Source: Bacteroidota bacterium (GTDB taxonomy: Bacteria > Bacteroidota > Bacteroidia > Flavobacteriales > Schleiferiaceae). From it: a DNA stretch of 64,000 bases. Positions 1-9,115 of this stretch are shown one piece after another. The translations under genes were made by a program, and so were the position numbers. Under the pieces are notes generated by a model. The model did not search any database. It worked only from the letters and a program-made list of their open reading frames with translations, and was not told where the DNA came from. Within the stretch, counting starts at the first letter, position 1. Every line of letters begins with the position of its first letter. Location: NCBI GenBank assembly GCA_024742495.1, contig JANSYJ010000011.1, positions 18,032-82,031 of the forward strand, given 5' to 3'.

Positions 1-404
1 GGTTGAAGTTATGGTCACACCGAATGGAGGATCCATTATCCGATGCTGAAAGTTTTAAGTTAGATGCAGATGGAAATGTGAAGGAATTAGGCAAGAAGGC
101 AAGCCATGAAGCCGATGTTCAAGGGCAGTATATAGGTTTAATTCATGTTAATAGGAGTTTTGCAGCTCAGTTTTTTGCACTTTATGAATCCTTAGCAGGC
201 AGCGACCAACTTTTTGATGGAAAGGATTTCGATAATATGTACATGACATCTTATCTTCAGATGCAGATTAATCAAGGCACTATTTTAACCGGCGTAGCTA
301 TTGAAGGCGGCTGGGTAGAAGTTGATTCGGTTGAGGATAAAGAGATTTATGAAAAGATGATTGAGGACGGAAAGATGTCTGAAATCTGTAAAACATTGGC
401 CTAA
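1..404 (+). CDS. Sugar/choline-type nucleotidyltransferase, C-terminal part
   Basis: This is the 3' end of a gene that begins before the window; the frame is open from base 3. The visible 133 residues contain a WSxRMEDPLSDAE segment followed by ELGKK and GQYIGLI segments. I recognise these from the MobA-like NTP-transferase family that includes phosphocholine cytidylyltransferase (LicC-like) proteins. Such enzymes activate a small phosphorylated substrate with CTP or another NTP. The N-terminal nucleotide-binding loop lies outside the window, so substrate and exact family are inferred. The stop codon lies one base before the ATG of the next gene, a phosphatase-superfamily enzyme. That suggests the two cooperate in adding or handling a phosphate-linked decoration on the surface polysaccharide. 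Confidence 0.7.
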   Translation, partial: LKLWSHRMEDPLSDAESFKLDADGNVKELGKKASHEADVQGQYIGLIHVNRSFAAQFFALYESLAGSDQLFDGKDFDNMYMTSYLQMQINQGTILTGVAIEGGWVEVDSVEDKEIYEKMIEDGKMSEICKTLA

Positions 405-405
405 A

Positions 406-1917
406 ATGAAGAAACCTCATTTATTCTGGATTCTTATCGACTCGGCGCGGAATTACGAAACCGATCAAGATATGCGTGGTCTGCCGAAAGCTGTGGTAGA
501 TTTTGGAAAGCAAGGACTCTACTTTAAAAATGTAATCACCTCGGCGCCTAGTACTTTGCAGTCTATTAGCAGCATGATGACTAGTAGCCCGAGTTATTTA
601 ATGTCGAGATCCTATAACAACTTTAGAGGAAAGTTTTCATGCTTTGACTACTTCCCAGACATGTTGCGAGACAATGGCTATAACGTTATTGGCGCCATTT
701 ACTTTAAGCATGGTAGGGAGGTGATGTCTGATATGTTCGGTTTAGTGGATAAGAAGTTTTATCCAAAGCATTTGTCTCACAGCAAGGAAGTATGGACTAA
801 TCAAGATATTTACGATCTCTTTTCAGAGGTAATGGCAAAACACGATTGGAGTAAACCAACAATGACTTACCTCCATTTTAATGTGAGGGTAGACGATAAT
901 GTTTCAGACATTGTAAATCAGGTTATTGCAGATATTAAGGCTAAAGGTTTATACGATGAAAGTGTTATCCTGATGAATTCAGATCATGGCTACCCTGACG
1001 CAGATAAGGGCTATGACTTTGAGGCAGGATTGAAGGAAGGCTGGGGTCATGATAAGTATATGACCAATGATAATATTTTAACACCTTTAGTTATTCGCCA
1101 TCCGGGTACTGAACATAAAGTTATTGAGCAATCTGTGGCGACTATCGATATTGTTCCAACGCTTTGTAGCTTGCTTGGAATTAAGGTTTCTGCTAAATTC
1201 CATGGCTATGACTTAACGAAAGAACACTTTGATTTAAATGATCGATTAATAAGAACTGATAATCGTTATGTTGGGCAAAGTCCATCTTTTCACTCCTACA
1301 CACAGGGCGATAAAAAACTTATTGTTTATCGCGAAGAAGGAAAAGAAGATGTGAACTCTTTCTATAATTTAAGTACAGATCCTTTGGAGAAAAATCCTGT
1401 ATCAAGTTCCGAAGGATTCACGGCCTTTTACAAAGAGGTAACGGCGCACGAAATGAGACTGAACCAGTTTCACCAAAATTTGCTTGAAAGACAATGGAAA
1501 AGTAGACTTAAAAAGGAAATTGCATCTTCACCAAATAGTATAGTACTTGTGTTGCCAAGTACTAATGCCTTTCAGAGAATTGCTAATCAAGCTATTCGAA
1601 GTCTTTTCCCCAAAGCGAGTATTAGTTTACATCAAGATGAAAAAGCCCTTTCAAGTCAATTTGACTTGAAGCTATATATTTTAGAGTCCGAAGTTCCTTG
1701 GGACTTAAAAAGAACGAAAAGGCATGGAGCTTCGATAACGGCGAAAAAGGAAGTTTATCTGGATAATAACGGCGAACGAATTCAAAAACCGGTATCATTA
1801 AATCTCTATCATAATTTTTTAAGTAAGCGATGGGCGATAATTAAGCATGATCCCGGTTCGCTAAAGGATATATTACAAAGAATTTTCAGAAAACGACTTC
1901 TTAGCCCTATACGTTAG
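406..1917 (+). CDS. Alkaline phosphatase/sulfatase-superfamily enzyme
   Basis: The 503-residue protein has the core of the alkaline-phosphatase fold. The WILIDS motif supplies a metal-binding Asp near residue 12. The SAPSTLQS segment near residues 46-53 carries the candidate Ser/Thr nucleophile. NSDHG supplies Asp193 and His194, and GHDKY supplies a further His near 215. IATIDIVPTLCSLLGI-like sequence at about 250-265 is typical of sulfatases and phosphoglycerol transferases. The last ~140 residues are not recognised. The reading frame is open upstream to a TTG at 361, but the ATG at 406, one base after the preceding stop, is preferred. No signal peptide is seen, so it is probably cytoplasmic. 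Whether it removes sulfate or transfers or removes a phospho-group cannot be told from sequence. It sits between a nucleotidyltransferase and a Wzy-like polymerase. Confidence 0.75.
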   Translation: MKKPHLFWILIDSARNYETDQDMRGLPKAVVDFGKQGLYFKNVITSAPSTLQSISSMMTSSPSYLMSRSYNNFRGKFSCFDYFPDMLRDNGYNVIGAIYFKHGREVMSDMFGLVDKKFYPKHLSHSKEVWTNQDIYDLFSEVMAKHDWSKPTMTYLHFNVRVDDNVSDIVNQVIADIKAKGLYDESVILMNSDHGYPDADKGYDFEAGLKEGWGHDKYMTNDNILTPLVIRHPGTEHKVIEQSVATIDIVPTLCSLLGIKVSAKFHGYDLTKEHFDLNDRLIRTDNRYVGQSPSFHSYTQGDKKLIVYREEGKEDVNSFYNLSTDPLEKNPVSSSEGFTAFYKEVTAHEMRLNQFHQNLLERQWKSRLKKEIASSPNSIVLVLPSTNAFQRIANQAIRSLFPKASISLHQDEKALSSQFDLKLYILESEVPWDLKRTKRHGASITAKKEVYLDNNGERIQKPVSLNLYHNFLSKRWAIIKHDPGSLKDILQRIFRKRLLSPIR

Positions 1918-1928
1918 ACCAAGGATTA

Positions 1929-3182
1929 ATGCGCGCACTTAGCCTTCGATATATATTTCCTGTGTATATAGCAATTATTTTGCTAGACCTAAATGAATTC
2001 GTAACCCGTTCCCTTGGTTCTGAAAGTGTTTTAACCACCCTTATTTTTATTATTAGCCTATTTCTTATTTTTTCTGCGAGACCCCTTACTGGAACGGATG
2101 GTCGACTAAATCGGGCATTTTTAGTTGCTTTTTTTGGTTTCCTCTTTTTGGGGGGTATTGCTTCGATTATCGAAGGAGATTCTTCAGGTTTATTTAAGGA
2201 CGTACGCTATTATTTGCCATCAGTTTTGATTTATTTCTCGACTTACCGATCGGTGATGAGTATTCGAAGTGAAGGAGAATTATATCGAATTATTTCAATT
2301 GCAGCCATACTAATTGGCTTTAACGCAATTTTGATTCTCGTTTCTATTGGTTTTAATATAGACTTTCACGGCTCAACTGGTTTAGATCAAGTTGAAAGAG
2401 CGGTAGGACTTTATTCAAATGCAAACCGGGCTGGCTACGTTTCTACAATTGGGCAATCTCTGGCCCTGTTACTACTTTTTTCAGGAGCTGTAAAGAGGCC
2501 AAATTTTTACTTTTGGTTATATGTTCTTTGTTTGCTTGCTGCTTTGAGTACCTTTTCCAAGGGCACTATACTTTTAAGTATGCTCCTCATATTGCGATTA
2601 CTTTATTTAGGCCTAGTAAATCGGGACTTGAATATATATGGGGTAAGACGATACATTCGAAGGTTTGCTGTAATGTTTGGATTAATTTTATTGGGTCTGG
2701 CTTTTGGTTTGCTGAACCTTCAGTCTCGTCTGTCGGATTTGCAAAGTCAACGTATTAGCCAGGTTCAGTTACTACTTCAAGGCCAGATAGATCGCGAAAC
2801 AACGACACATAGATCGGAGTTAGCCGTAATCGCATTGGAAGAAATGAGGGAGACCTTTTTTTTAGGAGCGGGACTTGGTAAGTTTAAGAAAATGGATATT
2901 GGTAACGGAACTCATAATGTCTATTTACTTATTTTAGGAGAGGCAGGGGTAATTGCCTTAATTCTCTATTTGCTCTTTTATGTCAAATGGGCTAAAAATT
3001 CCTTTGCTGGAAGGCAATTTAGCTCGCTGCGCTTTGCTTCAGGGAATATTATGATTCTTTTCTTTTTTTCGGGTTTTGTGGCACATACACTACTTGCAAA
3101 CAAGCCATATATATTATCATTGGCCCTTATCCTCGCCGCTTTAAGAATTGATCGCACTATTAGAATGGTTCAAGTTCCTTAA
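1929..3182 (+). CDS. O-antigen/capsule polymerase-like membrane protein (Wzy/ligase family)
   Basis: The 417-residue protein is hydrophobic, with roughly ten to twelve membrane segments separated by short loops. A GLYSNANRAGY motif near residues 158-168, before a membrane segment, matches the 'G-hydrophobic-N-N' signature of the O-antigen ligase/polymerase superfamily (Wzy_C). A long polar loop at about 265-310 fits the large periplasmic loop of that family, and HNVYL follows as in many members. It is expected to join lipid-linked repeat units at the periplasmic face of the inner membrane. It starts 11 bases after the phosphatase-like gene and ends 4 bases before a glycosyltransferase ATG, so it lies in the same operon. 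Wzy polymerase is more likely than WaaL ligase because Wza and Wzc genes follow. Confidence 0.75.
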   Translation: MRALSLRYIFPVYIAIILLDLNEFVTRSLGSESVLTTLIFIISLFLIFSARPLTGTDGRLNRAFLVAFFGFLFLGGIASIIEGDSSGLFKDVRYYLPSVLIYFSTYRSVMSIRSEGELYRIISIAAILIGFNAILILVSIGFNIDFHGSTGLDQVERAVGLYSNANRAGYVSTIGQSLALLLLFSGAVKRPNFYFWLYVLCLLAALSTFSKGTILLSMLLILRLLYLGLVNRDLNIYGVRRYIRRFAVMFGLILLGLAFGLLNLQSRLSDLQSQRISQVQLLLQGQIDRETTTHRSELAVIALEEMRETFFLGAGLGKFKKMDIGNGTHNVYLLILGEAGVIALILYLLFYVKWAKNSFAGRQFSSLRFASGNIMILFFFSGFVAHTLLANKPYILSLALILAALRIDRTIRMVQVP

Positions 3183-3186
3183 GACA

Positions 3187-4335
3187 ATGCTCGAAACTTA
3201 CGCAAGTTTAAATACGAATAAAGCCCTTCTCAACAAAATTGAATCGGCATTCATAGTTTCTGATCTTGGCAATGGAGGCCAAGAAAGGCAATTATATAAC
3301 CTCGTTAAAAACCTGGGCGGAGATAAGATCAAATTAGTCATCCCGTGGGATTATTGTTCTGAGGACAGGTACCTGAAACTTTTAGAGGGAGAAAAGGATG
3401 TAATCGTTATTGATCTGCAATCCAAAGGATTAAAGGCCAAATTGAAAACAACGAGGAAAATAATTGGTAGCAGCCAACCTCAATATTTTCATTCTTATAC
3501 ATTTCACTTAAACTTTATTGCTTGGATCTCGGCATTGGGGCTTTCCACGAAAGCTATCGGAGGAGTACGAAGCCGGTTGTCACTGAATCGAAAGACCGGT
3601 GGCTTCGTAAGGTTTTATTTGTCTTTGATTTTTCCATACCATCGAATATCTAATAATTACAGCTGTTTTTATAATCTAGACATATCTACAAAACTTTTAG
3701 CAAAGGCCTTTTCCAAAACGCAATTTGTGCACAACGGCATAGATACCCATCGTTTCAAAGCAGCTGAAAAGAGTATTAACTTCGAGAGTAGACCTCTTAA
3801 AACTATTTCAGTGGGCCGACTTTTTCCCGTAAAACAGGTCGATCAGATTATAAGCTGGGTGGCTGCAATGAAGGAAAGTGGAGTGGATATTCAACATGAG
3901 CATGCTGGCAAAGGCCCTGAAATGGAGAACCTCGTGGCTAAGGTTGAAAAATTGGGCCTCGAGAAAGAGTTTATTTTTAAGGGCAATGTTAATGATGTTC
4001 CCAGCTTTATGAGCACCGCTCAGCTCTTCGTTCACGCTGCGCGCTTTGAGGGATGCCCCAATGTAATAATGGAAGCCATGGCCTGCGGATTACCCATTTT
4101 GAGTTCAAATGCTGGAGACACGTCTTTTATAGTTGACCATGGAGAAAATGGTTACGTTTTTGAAATTGACGATACTGAAGCCATGTTGAGTCTAGGTTTA
4201 GAAATGGCTTCCAAACCAGACTTACTTGCCACCTTTGCAGACAATGGGCAAATAAAGGCTAAAGATAATTTTGGTATTTCCCAATACGTAAAGGCGGTCC
4301 GAGAGGCTTATTCCAAAATGAAAATTTCAATTTAA
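3187..4335 (+). CDS. Glycosyltransferase family 4
   Basis: The 382-residue protein has a two-domain GT-B layout. An N-terminal acceptor domain opens with IVSDLGNGGQERQL, the glycine-rich loop typical of GT4 enzymes. The C-terminal nucleotide-sugar domain contains SVGRLFPVKQVD, HAGKGPEM, and the E-x7-E signature in ARFEGCPNVIMEAMACGLP. The frame continues upstream to a TTG at 3148, inside the polymerase gene. I chose the ATG at 3187 because it follows the previous stop by four bases and removes a long overlap. It should add one sugar of the repeat unit on the cytoplasmic side of the membrane. The sugar donor cannot be assigned from sequence. Confidence 0.85.
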   Translation: MLETYASLNTNKALLNKIESAFIVSDLGNGGQERQLYNLVKNLGGDKIKLVIPWDYCSEDRYLKLLEGEKDVIVIDLQSKGLKAKLKTTRKIIGSSQPQYFHSYTFHLNFIAWISALGLSTKAIGGVRSRLSLNRKTGGFVRFYLSLIFPYHRISNNYSCFYNLDISTKLLAKAFSKTQFVHNGIDTHRFKAAEKSINFESRPLKTISVGRLFPVKQVDQIISWVAAMKESGVDIQHEHAGKGPEMENLVAKVEKLGLEKEFIFKGNVNDVPSFMSTAQLFVHAARFEGCPNVIMEAMACGLPILSSNAGDTSFIVDHGENGYVFEIDDTEAMLSLGLEMASKPDLLATFADNGQIKAKDNFGISQYVKAVREAYSKMKISI

Positions 4336-4344
4336 TAGAAGGCT

Positions 4345-5406
4345 TTGAAAATTTTAATGATTCATGTGGGCAACGAAATTTCGGAGAAAGACCCCAAGCT
4401 TAGCGACCAACATTACCTCAAACGCAAAATGCTCTTGGGAGATCGCTTTGGAGACTTTCTAAAGCATGACATTACAAATGCTGATTCTCAAATGAATTCC
4501 TTGGTTGAATATGGAATAGAGGTAGATTATGGTCATCTATCTGATCGAAAATCAGTCGGAAGTCTATTAAGAGCAGGTAAAGAGATTCGCAGAAGATCTG
4601 GTCAAAAGGACATTGATCTGGTGCATGTATTATGGGGATCAACTACAGGATTGATTACCTGCCTTTTTTCTAAAAAGCCGGTGGTTGTTTCTTTTTGTGG
4701 GAGTGATTTACTCGGTTCTAAGCGGATTGATGGAAGTTTGAGCCGCGGAGGTAAAGTGAATCGCGTTATTTCTGGCTGGGTAGCAAAGATGGCAAGTTGG
4801 AATATTACTAAATCCAAGGCTATGGCTGCAGAATTGCCAAAATCCGCTCAAATAAAGGCAAGCGCAATTCCCAATGGTGTTAATTTAAACGGCTTTTACC
4901 CAATGAACCGGGATAAGGCCCGAACATATTTGGGCTGGGATCTTGAAAAGAACTATGTGCTTTTCTTTTACACAGAAGGACAAGAAGTAAAAGACCCGGA
5001 ACTCGCTAAAGCCGCTTTTAAAAGGATTAAATTTGAATTTCCGAATAGTGAATTGGTTATTGCTACCAAGATTCCTCATGAGGATCTTTTATACTACTAT
5101 AATGCCTCAAATTTGATGCTTTTAACCTCCTTCCATGAAGGGTCAAACAATTCTTTGAAAGAAGCGAGATCCTGTAATCTGCCAATTGTAAGTCTTAATG
5201 TAGGAGATGCAGAGGAAAGGCTTAGCCAAGTGGAAAATTGTAAGGTGATAAACACCAGGAATCCAGAAGATATTTCTACAGCATCTTTGGAAATTCTAAG
5301 ATCTGGAAAAAGAAGTAATGGAGCCAATTATTCTGGAGATGTCAGTATGGCAAACATTGCCTCTCGTATCGTTGAAGTTTATACAAAAGTAGTATCAGGC
5401 ACATGA
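4345..5406 (+). CDS. Glycosyltransferase family 4, second in operon
   Basis: The 353-residue protein begins at a TTG with a purine-rich stretch (AATAGAAGG) just upstream. An N-terminal MKILMIHVGNEIS strand leads into an acceptor domain with DLVHVLWG. VVVSFCGSDLLG resembles the 'GSD' loop of GT4 enzymes that act late in surface glycan assembly. IPNGVNLNGFYP and the E-x7-E type motif SFHEGSNNSLKEARSCNLP identify the nucleotide-sugar domain. The stop overlaps the next start (hisH) by four bases, so translation is probably coupled to the acetamidino-sugar module. Donor and acceptor are unknown. Confidence 0.82.
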   Translation: MKILMIHVGNEISEKDPKLSDQHYLKRKMLLGDRFGDFLKHDITNADSQMNSLVEYGIEVDYGHLSDRKSVGSLLRAGKEIRRRSGQKDIDLVHVLWGSTTGLITCLFSKKPVVVSFCGSDLLGSKRIDGSLSRGGKVNRVISGWVAKMASWNITKSKAMAAELPKSAQIKASAIPNGVNLNGFYPMNRDKARTYLGWDLEKNYVLFFYTEGQEVKDPELAKAAFKRIKFEFPNSELVIATKIPHEDLLYYYNASNLMLLTSFHEGSNNSLKEARSCNLPIVSLNVGDAEERLSQVENCKVINTRNPEDISTASLEILRSGKRSNGANYSGDVSMANIASRIVEVYTKVVSGT

Positions 5407-6002
5407 TATCAGTAGTTGATTATGGAATGGGCAATATTGGGTCTATTAAAAATATGCTAAAGAAGATTGGTGAGGATTCTCAACTAATTGATAAGCCCGA
5501 TAATTTGAATCCGAGCAATAGTATCATACTGCCGGGAGTAGGTGCTTTCGACAATGCGATGCGAAGGCTAAATGACTCGGGTTTTTCCGAAAAATTGCAA
5601 GAACTGGCGTCGAACGGAACCCCACTTTTAGGAATCTGTTTAGGGATGCAATTGCTTGGGAATGCCAGTGAGGAAGGCGAGCTTGACGGTCTGAAGCTGA
5701 TTCCAGGAAAGACTTGCAAGTTCATGTTGGAAGGAGACTTTAAAATCCCTCATATGGGATGGAATAAAGTAATAAACTCTAATACCGGGTTATTTGAAAA
5801 TTTAGAAGAAAGCAAGTTTTACTTTGTGCACTCCTATCATTTTGTACCAGAGAAGGAAGAGTACATTTTAGGCGAAACCAATTACGGTCGTAAATTTGTT
5901 TCATCAATTAATAAAGGGAATGTTTTTGGGGCTCAATTTCACCCCGAAAAGAGCCATAAGTATGGAATGCAATTGTTAAAAAACTACTGTGCAATTCAAT
6001 GA
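5403..6002 (+). CDS. hisH: HisH-type glutamine amidotransferase serving sugar amidation
   Basis: The 199-residue class I glutamine amidotransferase opens with VVDYGMGNIGS and has the nucleophile loop GICLGMQLL (Cys near residue 78). QFHPEKSH supplies the catalytic His and Glu, so the triad is complete. In histidine biosynthesis HisH feeds ammonia to HisF. Here no other his genes are present and the next two genes are hisF and wbpG. This is the arrangement known from Pseudomonas aeruginosa O-antigen loci, where HisH/HisF supply ammonia to WbpG. It overlaps the preceding and following genes by four bases each. The role is therefore inferred to be sugar amidation rather than histidine synthesis. 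Confidence 0.9.
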   Translation: MISVVDYGMGNIGSIKNMLKKIGEDSQLIDKPDNLNPSNSIILPGVGAFDNAMRRLNDSGFSEKLQELASNGTPLLGICLGMQLLGNASEEGELDGLKLIPGKTCKFMLEGDFKIPHMGWNKVINSNTGLFENLEESKFYFVHSYHFVPEKEEYILGETNYGRKFVSSINKGNVFGAQFHPEKSHKYGMQLLKNYCAIQ

Positions 6003-6760
6003 TTAGTTATAGAGTAATCCCAGTTCTCTTGCTCTCTGAAGGAGGGCTAGTGAAAACAGAGAAATTTAAGAAGCCAACCTATGTTGGTGATCCCATAAAT
6101 GCCATTCGCATCTTTAATGACAAAGAAGTGGATGAGCTAGTCTTTTTGGATATTGATGCTTCTAAAGAAAATCGTGGACCCGACTTTAAACTACTTAAGC
6201 AAATTGCTTCAGAATGTTTTATGCCTTTGGGATATGGAGGCGGAATTACCAGTTTAGATGAAGTAAAGCGCATATTTTCTATCGGAATCGAAAAGGTAAT
6301 TTTAAACTCTATTGTTTTTGATAAACCCCAATTAGTCGACGAAACGGCAGCGGAAGCAGGCAATCAAAGCGTAGTAGTTTCTATCGATTATAAAAAGGCA
6401 CTATTTGGTAAAACCAAGGTTTACTCTCACGCTAAACGTAAAACACCAAATCAGTCGGTGGTTCAATTTGCAAAAGAAATGGAAGAAAGAGGGGCGGGAG
6501 AGATTATCCTAAATTGTGTGGACCAAGATGGCCTTATGAATGGCTATGATCTAGATATGCTTGCTGCAATTTCTGAGGAACTCACAGTGCCGGTTGTAGC
6601 TTGCGGGGGAGCGGGAAATATTAATCACCTCAGTGAAGCGGTTAAAAAAGGGAAGGCTTCGGCGGTAGCAGCTGGAAGCATGTTCGTATTTCATGGACCG
6701 CATAAAGCGGTACTGATAAATTACCCAAGCCAAGAGAAACTAAGTACAATATTTAATTAA
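5999..6760 (+). CDS. hisF: HisF-type subunit, probably ammonia conduit for WbpG
   Basis: The 253-residue TIM-barrel protein is related to imidazole-glycerol-phosphate synthase cyclase, with LVFLDIDAS, GYGGGI, VVSIDYKK, GAGEIILNCVDQDGLMNGYDL and VACGGAGN. The segment IPVLLLSEGG aligns with the canonical IPCLDVRDG. The cyclase catalytic Asp11 is therefore replaced by Leu, while the Asp of the VVSID strand is kept. This indicates the enzyme no longer closes the imidazole ring and instead works as an ammonia channel, as expected for the second HisF copies in O-antigen loci. It overlaps hisH by four bases and shares one base with wbpG, so the three form a coupled unit. Confidence 0.9.
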   Translation: MISYRVIPVLLLSEGGLVKTEKFKKPTYVGDPINAIRIFNDKEVDELVFLDIDASKENRGPDFKLLKQIASECFMPLGYGGGITSLDEVKRIFSIGIEKVILNSIVFDKPQLVDETAAEAGNQSVVVSIDYKKALFGKTKVYSHAKRKTPNQSVVQFAKEMEERGAGEIILNCVDQDGLMNGYDLDMLAAISEELTVPVVACGGAGNINHLSEAVKKGKASAVAAGSMFVFHGPHKAVLINYPSQEKLSTIFN

Positions 6761-7893
6761 TGAGCAAAGAAGAAATTATTTCCTGTTCACAATGCGTAAT
6801 GGATTCCGTAGGTAATCCAGAAATTGTTCTAGACGAACATGGTGTGTGCAATTATTGCCACGAGTATCGCACTAAGGAGAAAGTTAGGATCCTAAAGAGC
6901 CCCGAACGCGAAGAAGCTTTAGAGGCAGTTGTTGAAAAAATAAAGGCATCTGGTAAAGGAAAGAAGTATGATTGCTTAATCGGAGTTTCTGGTGGCGTTG
7001 ATAGCACTTACACGGCCTATTATGTTAAAAAGCTAGGGCTTAGGCCGTTAGCGGTTCATTTCGATAATGGTTGGAATAGCGAATTAGCAGTCCACAATAT
7101 CCAAAAGGTACTGGAGACCTTAGATATTGATCTCTATACTTATGTTGTAAATTGGAATGAATTCAAGGATTTGCAACTCTCCTTTTTAAAAGCATCAACC
7201 CCAGACGGAGAGATTCCGACAGACCATGCAATACTAGCTACCCTTTACCGTGTTGCTGGTCAACATGGGATTAAATACATCATGAGCGGTAATAACTTCA
7301 AAACTGAAGGAGTAATGCCTCGTTTATGGGCCTATGGCCATATTGACTGGAAATATATCAAGGGAGTCCATAAGAAGTTTGGCACTAAGAAATTAAAGAC
7401 CTTTCCACACTTTACCCTATTTAAGTTTTTAAGGTATACCCTTGTTAACCGTGTCCGCCTCGTGTCTATTCTAAATTACATGAATTATGACAAGGATGAA
7501 GCCATGCGTGTTCTGATCGATGAACTAGAATGGCAGTATTATGGCGGAAAGCATTACGAATCGAATTATACCAAGTACTACCAGGGAATTATTTTACCAG
7601 AGAAGTTTAAGATCGATAAACGCAAATTGCATTTATCGGCCTTAATTCTGTGTGGACAAATGACCAAAGAGGAGGCTTTGGAAGAGCTAGCCAAGCCCAA
7701 ATATCCAGTAGGAAAGAGAGAGGAAGACACTGAGTATGTAATGAAGAAGTTTGGTTTAGAGGCTTCAGAGTTACAGGAGATCATGGAAGATGAGCCTAAA
7801 ACCTTTCTCGATTATCCTAGCAATTATGGCCTGCATGTAAAGCTGCGGTCATTCCTAAATTATCTCAGAAGTAAAAAAGTCTATTACAACTAG
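6760..7893 (+). CDS. wbpG: N-acetyl sugar amidotransferase (WbpG/PseA family)
   Basis: The 377-residue protein starts with a CSQCVMDS...CNYC pattern, two Cys pairs suited to zinc binding. It continues with the PP-loop ATP motif GVSGGVDSTY near residues 73-82, as in ATP pyrophosphatase enzymes. HFDNGWNS and MSGNNFKTEG are further family signatures. Members of this family use ammonia delivered by HisH/HisF to turn an acetamido group of a nucleotide sugar into an acetamidino group. In P. aeruginosa the substrate is a diacetamido-mannuronic acid. The wbpB and wbpD homologues at 18.5-20.1 kb make a similar substrate plausible here. The start abuts hisF with a one-base overlap. Confidence 0.9.
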   Translation: MSKEEIISCSQCVMDSVGNPEIVLDEHGVCNYCHEYRTKEKVRILKSPEREEALEAVVEKIKASGKGKKYDCLIGVSGGVDSTYTAYYVKKLGLRPLAVHFDNGWNSELAVHNIQKVLETLDIDLYTYVVNWNEFKDLQLSFLKASTPDGEIPTDHAILATLYRVAGQHGIKYIMSGNNFKTEGVMPRLWAYGHIDWKYIKGVHKKFGTKKLKTFPHFTLFKFLRYTLVNRVRLVSILNYMNYDKDEAMRVLIDELEWQYYGGKHYESNYTKYYQGIILPEKFKIDKRKLHLSALILCGQMTKEEALEELAKPKYPVGKREEDTEYVMKKFGLEASELQEIMEDEPKTFLDYPSNYGLHVKLRSFLNYLRSKKVYYN

Positions 7894-7894
7894 A

Positions 7895-9115
7895 TTGAGC
7901 AAGATTAATTTATTGATATTAAATCAGTTCGCCAGCACCCCGAGTTACAGCTCTGGTGCCGGCGAACGTTTTTATTACCTCTGTCCATTTTTTAAAGAAG
8001 CGGGCATAAAGACTCGTGTGGTATCTGGAGGCTATAATCACCTTTTTGTTAAAAATCCAGCTACGCCCAAACTCTTTAATGATGAAAAAATTGACGGAGG
8101 CCTTTTTACCTGGGTAAAAATTAGAACATATAACAAGGCTAGCTTTCTCGGACGTTTCCTGTCATGGATAGAGTTTTTCTTGAAGTTGTTCCTATTAAGG
8201 CATAAGGATCGTCCCGATGTAGTGCTCGTTTCTTCGATGTCTTTATTTCCAATTATTTATGCTTTTTGGCTTAGACTTCGCTTTAGAAGTAAGGTGGTTC
8301 TAGAAGTTCGGGATATATGGCCGCTTACGCCAATGGAACTAGGGGGTTACAGTGCGAAAAACCCTTTTATATTTTTCATGGCCCTCATAGAGAAGTGGGC
8401 TTATAGTAGTGCTGATATTTTGGTTTCTGTTCTACCAGATTTTAGTAAGCATGTGAAAAATGTTTTAGGTAAATCGAAAGCTGCTCATTGGATACCTAAT
8501 GCCATACCCGCGTCAATGGTGCCCAGCAAAGGTGAGGGTGATAATGTGAAAGAAGACAACGACAAGTTTGTGATCACTTATACCGGTGCCCTCGGAATTG
8601 CAAATGCTATGGAAGTTGCGGTTGATGCGGCGAATGAATTGAAAGAACACAAGGACATTGTTTTTAAAATATTAGGGGATGGCCCAGATAAAGAGGATCT
8701 TATGGCAAGGGCCAGCTCCTATCACCTTAATAATATTGACTTTATGGGCAAAGTGCCGAAGGATGAGGTAGCCGATCATTTACGTCAGGCACAGGTGGCG
8801 ATAATATCATGGCAGGACTCAAAGCTTTATGAATTTGGTGTTTCTGCTAACAAATACAATGATTATATGTTAGCGGGATTACCAATTATTTCTGCGTCGA
8901 ACATTAGCTCCGATCCGGTGAGTAGAGCCAATTGCGGTATTCAGGTTAAAGCAGGTAGCGGAAAGGCCTTAGCTGAAGCAGTAATTAAGCTAAAAGAAAT
9001 GAGTTCTGAGGAGCGGCTTGAGCTTGGTCAAAATGGCTATCAATATGTTCTTAGCCATCAAGTCTACTCTACCATTTCTCAATCGTATATTAAATTGTTA
9101 AAGGATTTAGAATGA
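7895..9115 (+). CDS. Glycosyltransferase family 4, WbuB-like
   Basis: The 406-residue GT-B enzyme opens with LILNQFASTPS and contains LEVRDIWPLTP, a segment typical of the WbuB/WbpH group that transfers amino sugars in O-antigen synthesis. A hydrophobic stretch around residues 85-130 probably associates with the membrane. The donor domain has TYTGALGIANAM, ILGDGPDKEDL and the late AISWQDSKLYEFGVSANK segment. The TTG at 7895 follows the wbpG stop by one base, and the stop overlaps the next gene by four bases. By analogy with P. aeruginosa loci it may add the acetamidino hexuronic acid or the sugar next to it, but this is inference. Confidence 0.85.
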   Translation: MSKINLLILNQFASTPSYSSGAGERFYYLCPFFKEAGIKTRVVSGGYNHLFVKNPATPKLFNDEKIDGGLFTWVKIRTYNKASFLGRFLSWIEFFLKLFLLRHKDRPDVVLVSSMSLFPIIYAFWLRLRFRSKVVLEVRDIWPLTPMELGGYSAKNPFIFFMALIEKWAYSSADILVSVLPDFSKHVKNVLGKSKAAHWIPNAIPASMVPSKGEGDNVKEDNDKFVITYTGALGIANAMEVAVDAANELKEHKDIVFKILGDGPDKEDLMARASSYHLNNIDFMGKVPKDEVADHLRQAQVAIISWQDSKLYEFGVSANKYNDYMLAGLPIISASNISSDPVSRANCGIQVKAGSGKALAEAVIKLKEMSSEERLELGQNGYQYVLSHQVYSTISQSYIKLLKDLE

